Positions 58,697-64,000 of a DNA stretch of 64,000 bases are shown here, piece after piece. A program made the position numbers and the translations under genes. The notes under the pieces were generated by a model. That model worked only from the letters and a program-made list of their open reading frames with translations, made no database searches and was not told the DNA's origin. The stretch's first letter is position 1, and the number at the start of each line of letters is the position of its first letter. The stretch is from Rhodococcus sp. OK302 (GTDB lineage: Bacteria; Actinomycetota; Actinomycetes; Mycobacteriales; Mycobacteriaceae). The stretch is from contig NZ_NPJZ01000001.1 in the NCBI RefSeq assembly GCF_002245895.1, positions 5,139,501 through 5,203,500 of the forward strand, given 5' to 3'.

Positions 58697-60763
58697 TTAG
58701 TCCGCTGACGAGGATTCTTCCGACTTCTCGCGTGCCGGCCAACCATCGCGGTCGCGTCGCGCCAGTTCGGCGAACATCGCGTTGTGAGCGGCCAGATCGG
58801 CGTCGTGATCGCGTTCCGCCGCACGGTCTGTCCGAACGGCAGTTTTGCGGTCACTGCGCGACCACTGCACCAGGAGCGCAAGCATGACCACCATCAGCGG
58901 GATCTCACCCGTCGCCCAGGCGATACTGCCGCCCAACTGCTGATCGCCGAGTAGATCGTTGTTCCAGCCCAGGCCCAGTGAGCGGAAGAACTCTCCGCCC
59001 ATGATCGTCGTGGTGCTCATCAAGGCGATGCCGAAGAACGCATGGAACGGCAGCGAGCCGAACACCATGGCCAGCTTGGTCACCGGTTGGAGTTGGCGCG
59101 GCGACGGATCGATACCGATGGCCACCCAGTAGAAGAGATAACCGCTGAGGATGAAGTGCAGATTCATCAGCAGATGCGCGCTGTGTGAATCGACTGTCGC
59201 GCCGTAGATACCGCCGAGGTACAGGACGTAGAAACCGCCGACAAAGAGAACCGCAGCAACGATCGGGTGGGTGATGAACCGCGAGAACGGGCTGTGAAGC
59301 GCGATCAAGATCCATTCACGGATACCCGGAACTCCGTCTTTTCCGGCGGGGTCGAGTGCACGCAACGCCAGCGTGATGGGCGCGCCCAGAACAAGCAGAA
59401 CCGGAGCCAACATCGACAGCGCCATGTGTCCGCCCATATGAACGCTGAACACAGCAGTCGCATACTTGCCGACGCCCGAGGACGTGGCAATCAGCAGCAC
59501 CGCGCAACCGCTCATCCAGGCGATGGTCCGGCCGACGGGCCAGGCATCGCCACGCTTGGAGAGCTTGCGCAGACCGATCACGTAGAGCACGGCAGCCACG
59601 ATTGCCGCCGTGCCGAACATGAGATCGAAGCGCCATTCCGTCACGAAAGCCATGAACGACGGCGGATCGGGCAGGTTGTAACCGAGTTCGACCTCGGGAA
59701 TCGTGGGGATACTCGACGGCGGTGGCGGCGGCGTGCGACCCAGTCCGATCGCCAGGCCGATGGTTGCGGCAAAGATGATGGCCTCGCCGCCGGCAAAACG
59801 GATCAGGGCCGAACGAGATTGCGGGTTCTCGGCGAGCGCCGGCAACGAGCGCGAACGCTGAGCCCAACCGAAACCACCCAGAATGATCAGCGCGACTATC
59901 TTCGCGACGATCAACTGCCCGTAGGTCGTCGTGAACAAGTCGTCGAGTGGGAGACGAACAATTGCGTTGATGACGCCACTGAATCCCATGACGACAAAGC
60001 AGATGGTTGCGACGGTCGAAAAGCGTCGAGCAGCTACGTCCGTGTACTCGCCACTGCGGCGAGCGTGCGCGAGGAGCGCAAACAATCCACCAGCCCACAG
60101 CGAGGCCGCGACGAGGTGAAGGATCAGGCTGTTAGTCGCGATGTCGTGCGATCCACCCGAGGACGAGTGACCGGTGAGGGCCAGCGGCATCAGGCCTAGC
60201 AGGCCCACGACCAGCAGCAGCGGCGTCCACCACCAGCGCAGGGTCAAACGCGCCAGGATCGCGAGAACTACAGCGATGACGGCTGTCCAGCGCCAGGCCC
60301 CGGCCGTCTCGATCAGCGAGAGTCCCGACCACAGGTTCTCCGGTTTGATTGCTTCGGAGAACGGCTGACCCGACGAATCCGACAAGGTCATCGGAATCAT
60401 GACCAACGAACAGGCCGCCCACACGATCGCGGCAGCCGACGCCGTCCGAACCGCCCGATAACCGTCGACGTCCAGCACACCCGATTTCTGCGGCGGCACG
60501 AAGAACGCTGCCAGCAGCAGTGACCCGATCGCGATGACAGCGGCAACTTCTCCGATTGCGCGGACTGCGGGCAGTCCGTACGTCGTGATCGCACCGGGAT
60601 CAGGAATGCCGAGCAAAGTCAGTGCCTGCGCCGCGGAAAGCCCCACGACGATGGCTGCGACCAGCCCGGCGATCAGCCCACAGACCACAAAAATGGCGGT
60701 CGAAGAAGCGCGGACGCTGCTTTGCGGAGGGGAATCAGTCGGTGCAAGGTCGGGTGTAGCCAT
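58697..60763 (-). CDS. CopD-CtaG fusion membrane protein
   Basis: A 688-residue polytopic protein. The N-terminal part (about 20-350) is a CopD-like copper-resistance domain with conserved membrane His/Trp. The C-terminal part (about 370-630) is a CtaG/caa3-oxidase assembly domain (FSVHMGGHMALSMLAPVLLVLGAP, LMNLHFILSGYLFYW). The last 50 residues are a charged tail. The same fusion is known from actinobacteria (Rv0102). It probably handles copper for cytochrome oxidase. It lies 80 bp after coxE-like in the same direction and is convergent with hxlR. Confidence 0.9.
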   Translation of the reverse strand: MATPDLAPTDSPPQSSVRASSTAIFVVCGLIAGLVAAIVVGLSAAQALTLLGIPDPGAITTYGLPAVRAIGEVAAVIAIGSLLLAAFFVPPQKSGVLDVDGYRAVRTASAAAIVWAACSLVMIPMTLSDSSGQPFSEAIKPENLWSGLSLIETAGAWRWTAVIAVVLAILARLTLRWWWTPLLLVVGLLGLMPLALTGHSSSGGSHDIATNSLILHLVAASLWAGGLFALLAHARRSGEYTDVAARRFSTVATICFVVMGFSGVINAIVRLPLDDLFTTTYGQLIVAKIVALIILGGFGWAQRSRSLPALAENPQSRSALIRFAGGEAIIFAATIGLAIGLGRTPPPPPSSIPTIPEVELGYNLPDPPSFMAFVTEWRFDLMFGTAAIVAAVLYVIGLRKLSKRGDAWPVGRTIAWMSGCAVLLIATSSGVGKYATAVFSVHMGGHMALSMLAPVLLVLGAPITLALRALDPAGKDGVPGIREWILIALHSPFSRFITHPIVAAVLFVGGFYVLYLGGIYGATVDSHSAHLLMNLHFILSGYLFYWVAIGIDPSPRQLQPVTKLAMVFGSLPFHAFFGIALMSTTTIMGGEFFRSLGLGWNNDLLGDQQLGGSIAWATGEIPLMVVMLALLVQWSRSDRKTAVRTDRAAERDHDADLAAHNAMFAELARRDRDGWPAREKSEESSSAD

Positions 60764-60812
60764 AGCTCAAGGGTAGGACCTCGCATATCGCCGATGACAA
60801 TCCACCTACGAC

Positions 60813-60862
60813 ACAGCGTCGGAGACGCCAGTGGAACAGCATCTCAAACAGCGTCGGAGACG
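60813..60862. repeat. 15-bp direct repeat at the 3' end of the coxE-like gene
   Basis: ACAGCGTCGGAGACG occurs at 60813-60827 and 60848-60862, 35 bp apart. One copy covers the last coding codons (VSDAV end); the other lies just downstream of the stop. It may be a small tandem duplication. Confidence 0.6.
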
Positions 60863-62046
60863 GCTCGAAACATGGCGCGAAGCGCGGTCAAAGTATCCGC
60901 CGGCAGCAGAGCGTCACAGTAGGGCAAGGCCGCCGCCATCGACCCGGTCAACGGCTGGAATCCATCTGCTCCGGCTCGCGGGTTGAGCCACACCACTCGG
61001 TGGGCGCGGCGCCTCACACGGGCCATCGCACGGCCGAGGATTTCGGGATCGTCGCTGTCCCAGCCGTCGGAGGCGATGACAACCACGGCCCCTCGCAGGG
61101 TTTGACCGTGATGCGAGGACAGCAGTTCCGCGATGGAAAATCCGATGTGGGTTCCGCTGTATTTATCCACGACTCGGTCGTTGGCTTGGGCGATGGCCGC
61201 GTCGGCGCTGCGGTGCGCCAGTGTCGGCGTGAGCCGGGTCAAGGTGGTGGAGAAGGCGAATACCTCGGCGTCCCCGCGCCGTGCTGCAACTCTCATCAAA
61301 TGCAGATACATGGCCGCGTATCCATGCATCGAACGGCTCACGTCGCAGATCACGACGATGGTGCGGGGCCGGCTCTGTGTGTGGGCGCGGGCCAATCGAA
61401 TGAATTCGAAACCAGTCCGTCTCGACGAGTGCATGCTCGCCCGCAGATCGACGCGTCCACGATGACCCAGTCGACGCCTTCGGCGTCGGCGCCGGGGCCA
61501 GTCCTGTGCGGCTTGTTCGATCCACATTCCGAGTAATCCGAGGTCGCGTGCGCTCAATTGCGCAAATGGTTCTTCGGATTTGTCGGTGAGGGAGCTGGGC
61601 AGCACACGGCCCGGTCGACGTTGCCGCTGCACGTCGGCTTGCAGACCGGAATGGCCCCGGCCGATCCAGGGCAAGACAACCTCGTCCGCATCGGTGTCGA
61701 GCCGTCCGGCATCGACGTGGCCGACGCGTGTGGACACGTCTGTGTTGTGCTCGCGCCCAGCACGGCGGGCCGGCGGATCCAGCGCGACAGTGACGTTGTC
61801 GAAGACCTCCGAGAAGACCGAGTCGAATGCATCGAGATCTTCTTGGCGGTTGATCAGGGTGATCCGCGCCGCCCAATACAGGCGCGTTCGAGTGCGCGGC
61901 GACGCCACATTCAGAGCGAAGCTGAAATTGGCAGCGCCGACGGCCGATACTCCGACCCCGCCTCGGCGAAGCCTGTCCGCAAATGCAGTCGCGAAGGCCG
62001 CCACATCTACTCCGCGCAGCAACGCCGTCCCCGAGGTGTTGATCAT
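60844..62046 (-). CDS. VWA-domain protein, CoxE-like
   Basis: A 400-residue CoxE-type protein with a C-terminal von Willebrand A domain. The metal-ion site motif is CDVSRSM (DxSxS) near residue 233, and VVIASDGWDSDDPE follows. The N-terminal half is the Arg-rich CoxE region (LRRGGVGVSAVGAANF). CoxE works with the MoxR-type AAA+ CoxD in inserting sulfur/copper into the CO-dehydrogenase active site in Oligotropha. Its ATG overlaps the coxG stop by 4 nt. Confidence 0.9.
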   Translation of the reverse strand: MINTSGTALLRGVDVAAFATAFADRLRRGGVGVSAVGAANFSFALNVASPRTRTRLYWAARITLINRQEDLDAFDSVFSEVFDNVTVALDPPARRAGREHNTDVSTRVGHVDAGRLDTDADEVVLPWIGRGHSGLQADVQRQRRPGRVLPSSLTDKSEEPFAQLSARDLGLLGMWIEQAAQDWPRRRRRRRRLGHRGRVDLRASMHSSRRTGFEFIRLARAHTQSRPRTIVVICDVSRSMHGYAAMYLHLMRVAARRGDAEVFAFSTTLTRLTPTLAHRSADAAIAQANDRVVDKYSGTHIGFSIAELLSSHHGQTLRGAVVVIASDGWDSDDPEILGRAMARVRRRAHRVVWLNPRAGADGFQPLTGSMAAALPYCDALLPADTLTALRAMFRAVSDAV

Positions 62047-62648
62047 CGGCCGCGTTGACGCCAGAGGACAATCACCACGATCACCAAGGCCACCGCGGCC
62101 AGCATCGGCAATGCCCGTTTGGCGACGGACCCGCCGGCAAGTTCAATGACATCGAGCGGCTCGACGGTTTGTGCTTCCAGTACCAGCGGCACTGCTATCA
62201 CTGGGGGGCCGGCCAGTTTCAATTCCAATGAGGCCGCGAACTCCCCCATGAGCTTTTCGGACACCTGCGTGATCATGGAACTGCCGAACTGCGCCAGCTT
62301 TCCCACGATCTTCACGTCGGTATCGACGCTCACCCGGGTCTGCGATCCTTCCGGATACAACTGAGCCGTGATGACTGCACTCGCATTGCCCGATCCCCGA
62401 GATTCACGACCACGTGCGTCGATCACCGCTCGGTGCGTCGCTTCGTCCTTCTCGACAAACTTCGCGCGGCCGGCGAACTCGCTCAACACCGGTCCCACTT
62501 TGATCGTGACTTTGCCGAGGAACTGGTCTCCTTCTCGGCCGGTCATCTGCGCTCCGGGCAGTAGCGGCGCGATTCCTTCCAGATCGGTCAGGGTTGTCCA
62601 GGCTTGCTCGACGGGTGCGTTGACGGTGAATTCGTGTGCGATCTTCAT
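62043..62648 (-). CDS. CoxG-like SRPBCC protein with C-terminal membrane anchor
   Basis: A 201-residue protein from the ATG at 62648 (MKIAHEFTVNAPVEQAWTTL), with GAAAGG before it. The SRPBCC lipid-binding-like fold covers about 1-150 (LEGIAPLLPGAQ, QFGSSMI) and a single C-terminal helix (about 175-197) with a basic end anchors it in the membrane. This form is CoxG, which recruits or anchors the CO dehydrogenase-type enzyme. It is between the MoxR (10 bp) and coxE-like genes. Confidence 0.9.
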   Translation of the reverse strand: MKIAHEFTVNAPVEQAWTTLTDLEGIAPLLPGAQMTGREGDQFLGKVTIKVGPVLSEFAGRAKFVEKDEATHRAVIDARGRESRGSGNASAVITAQLYPEGSQTRVSVDTDVKIVGKLAQFGSSMITQVSEKLMGEFAASLELKLAGPPVIAVPLVLEAQTVEPLDVIELAGGSVAKRALPMLAAVALVIVVIVLWRQRGR

Positions 62649-62658
62649 CGTGTGCCTT

Positions 62659-63534
62659 TCATCCGGTGATCTGCGTGAGATAGGCGTCGCGGAGCACTGC
62701 GCGATCGTCGGGCGTTTTTGCCAACGCCCCCAAACTGACAATCACATCGTCGGCGACAAGGTCTGCCACCCCCAGCGTCACAAGCGCGGACACCCAGTCG
62801 ATGGTTTCGGCGATGCCGGGTGCCTTGTCCAGGTCGGCGCCGCGGATCTGCCCCACGAAGGCGGTGGCATGCTCGATCAGCGTGAGATTCGCCGACGGCA
62901 CCATTCGGCGCACGATTGCCACTGCGCGCTGCGGGTGTGGGTAGTCGATCCAGTGGTAGAGACAGCGCCGACGGAGGGCGTCGTGGAGGTCGCGACTTCG
63001 GTTGGACGTCAGTACGACCACCGGCGGGTGCAACGCTGTGAACGTACCCAGCTCAGGCACCGTGACCGCCGATTCACCCAGAAACTCGAGGAGCAAAGCC
63101 TCGAATTCGTCGTCGGCACGGTCGATTTCGTCGATGAGCAGCACCGGCGCAGCGGGGCCTCGGTGGCGGACACAGCGCAGGATCGGGCGTTCCTGCAAGA
63201 ACTCCTCGGTAAAGAGGTCGGCCTCATCGAGTGCGCCCCCGCGAGCTTCGGACAGTTTTATCGCGAGCAGTTGACGCTGATAGTTCCAATCGTAGAGAGC
63301 TTCGTCGGCACTCAGTCCCTCGTAACACTGCAATCGAATCAAGGGCACGTCGAGCGTTTGCGCCAATGCCTTTGCCGCAGTGGTCTTTCCCACTCCCGGT
63401 TCACCTTCGAGCAACAATGGCCGGCCCAACTCCAAAGCCAGATACAGGGCGGTAGCGGTACCTTCGTCCAGCAGGTAGTCACGTGTGTCGAAGCGGCTGA
63501 TCAGTTCGGCCACATCGGAGAACTCGCCGCTCAT
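62659..63534 (-). CDS. MoxR-family AAA+ ATPase, CoxD-like
   Basis: A 291-residue AAA+ ATPase with Walker A EGEPGVGKTT, Walker B LLIDEIDRADDEFE, sensor 1 LTSNRSRDLHDALRRRC and the lid domain. MoxR proteins pair with VWA proteins, and the coxE-like partner is two genes downstream. In CO-dehydrogenase clusters CoxD is required for maturation of the molybdenum-copper site. The ATG overlaps the stop of the XdhC-like gene by 4 nt. Confidence 0.93.
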   Translation of the reverse strand: MSGEFSDVAELISRFDTRDYLLDEGTATALYLALELGRPLLLEGEPGVGKTTAAKALAQTLDVPLIRLQCYEGLSADEALYDWNYQRQLLAIKLSEARGGALDEADLFTEEFLQERPILRCVRHRGPAAPVLLIDEIDRADDEFEALLLEFLGESAVTVPELGTFTALHPPVVVLTSNRSRDLHDALRRRCLYHWIDYPHPQRAVAIVRRMVPSANLTLIEHATAFVGQIRGADLDKAPGIAETIDWVSALVTLGVADLVADDVIVSLGALAKTPDDRAVLRDAYLTQITG

Positions 63535-64000
63535 CTGTTCTCGAACTGACTGCTTTTTTCATACTGGCGGCGACAACCCGGGCAGCAGAACCAGACGTCG
63601 ACGCCGTCAACCTCGAGGTGTGGTGTATCCGGCCCGATTGTCACGACCATCCCACAAATCGGATCAACCGAGGTCTTTGGCGTCGGTGCCGCCGTTTCAA
63701 CGGCACCGAGACCGTCGAGACGAATGGCACGGACCAAGTCAGCGACGATGGACACTGCAATCTCGGCCGGCGTCTTTGCCCCGAGGTACAGCCCCACCGG
63801 GGTGTGTACGCGCGCACGTTCCGATTCGGTCAATTCCAGTTGGTCGAGAACGGATGCACCGCGGACACGGCTAGCCACCAGTCCGATGTATTCCACCCCG
63901 ACATCCAAGGCAGCGCGAACCGTATGCGCTTCCTCTCCCCCGAGACTGGCAATGATCACGGCCGTTGTCTCTTCTGGAATCGATTGGGGGGCAGCATCAA
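63531..64000 (-). CDS. XdhC/CoxF-family protein with C-terminal YHS-like domain (5' end cut)
   Basis: The reading frame stays open to the right window edge (codons before 63959 read IPEETTA), so the N-terminus is missing. The visible part has the XdhC Rossmann half (VIIASLGGEEAHTVRAAL, GLVASRVRGASVL, THTPVGLYLGAKTPAEIAVSI). It ends with a metal-binding YHS-like module, DPICGMVV...FCCPGCRRQY (Cys in CGM and CCPGC). XdhC proteins deliver and sulfurate molybdenum cofactor for xanthine/CO-dehydrogenase-type enzymes. The added YHS part suggests a metal (possibly copper) role. Confidence 0.88.
   Translation of the reverse strand, partial: DAAPQSIPEETTAVIIASLGGEEAHTVRAALDVGVEYIGLVASRVRGASVLDQLELTESERARVHTPVGLYLGAKTPAEIAVSIVADLVRAIRLDGLGAVETAAPTPKTSVDPICGMVVTIGPDTPHLEVDGVDVWFCCPGCRRQYEKSSQFENR

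Noticed and set aside
63531..63959. GTG at 63959 as the start of a complete 142-residue XdhC-like protein.
   Set aside because: The frame stays open to the window edge and XdhC proteins are longer, so the gene is cut, not short.

Overview
The window is a single high-GC actinobacterial chromosome segment and most likely comes from a Rhodococcus of the R. erythropolis/qingshengii type. This is an inference from the protein sequences, the F420/mycothiol-type enzymes, the GTG starts and the gene order; no species marker such as rRNA is present. Long stretches follow the order I know from Mycobacterium tuberculosis: proB-obg-rpmA-rplU-rne-ndk-(DUF4233)-folC-valS, clpX/clpP2-clpP1-tig, nei2-rpiB-DsbA-like-pepN-DUF5130-HNH-glbO-aglA, then Rv2474c/Rv2475c-like genes, NAD-Gdh, ettA and an ssb paralogue. 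No insertion sequence, prophage, CRISPR array or rRNA operon was seen.

Regions. 1-13.1 kb: a partial sirtuin gene, then minus-strand housekeeping genes (proline synthesis, ribosome assembly, L21/L27, RNase E, and a valS-folC-DUF4233-ndk operon with 4-nt overlaps). 13.3-22.2 kb is variable compared with M. tuberculosis. It holds a secreted repeat protein, an S9 peptidase plus acetyltransferase pair, an FdhF/YdeP-type molybdenum oxidoreductase coupled to fdhD, and a GH3 glycosidase. 22.2-26.9 kb: the Clp protease genes, trigger factor and tRNA-Pro. 27.2-37.2 kb: tRNA-Gly, base-excision repair, redox and peptidase genes, and truncated haemoglobin O. 37.2-50.5 kb: alpha-glucosidase, large NAD-glutamate dehydrogenase, two thioesterases, EttA, an ABC exporter divergent from a MarR regulator, and an SSB paralogue.

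50.6-58.7 kb is the most distinctive accessory block. One tightly packed minus-strand operon encodes a CoA ligase, an SCP2-type thiolase, a second thiolase, a luciferase-like (probably F420-dependent) oxidoreductase and a carotenoid/stilbene-cleavage-type oxygenase. It ends at a strong hairpin and is divergent from a regulator made of two HxlR winged helices. It looks like an uncharacterised catabolic pathway in which a conjugated C=C bond is cut and the product is activated and shortened as a CoA thioester. The substrate cannot be read from the sequence.

58.7-64.0 kb holds a CopD-CtaG fusion and four accessory genes of the CO-dehydrogenase/xanthine-dehydrogenase type (coxE, coxG, coxD/MoxR and an XdhC/CoxF-like gene cut by the window end). 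The structural molybdenum hydroxylase subunits are not in the window and may lie just beyond its right edge.

Starts were re-chosen where ribosome binding sites or family lengths argued for a position inside the longest open frame. Hairpins, promoters and operators were found by eye and have not been folded or searched computationally.
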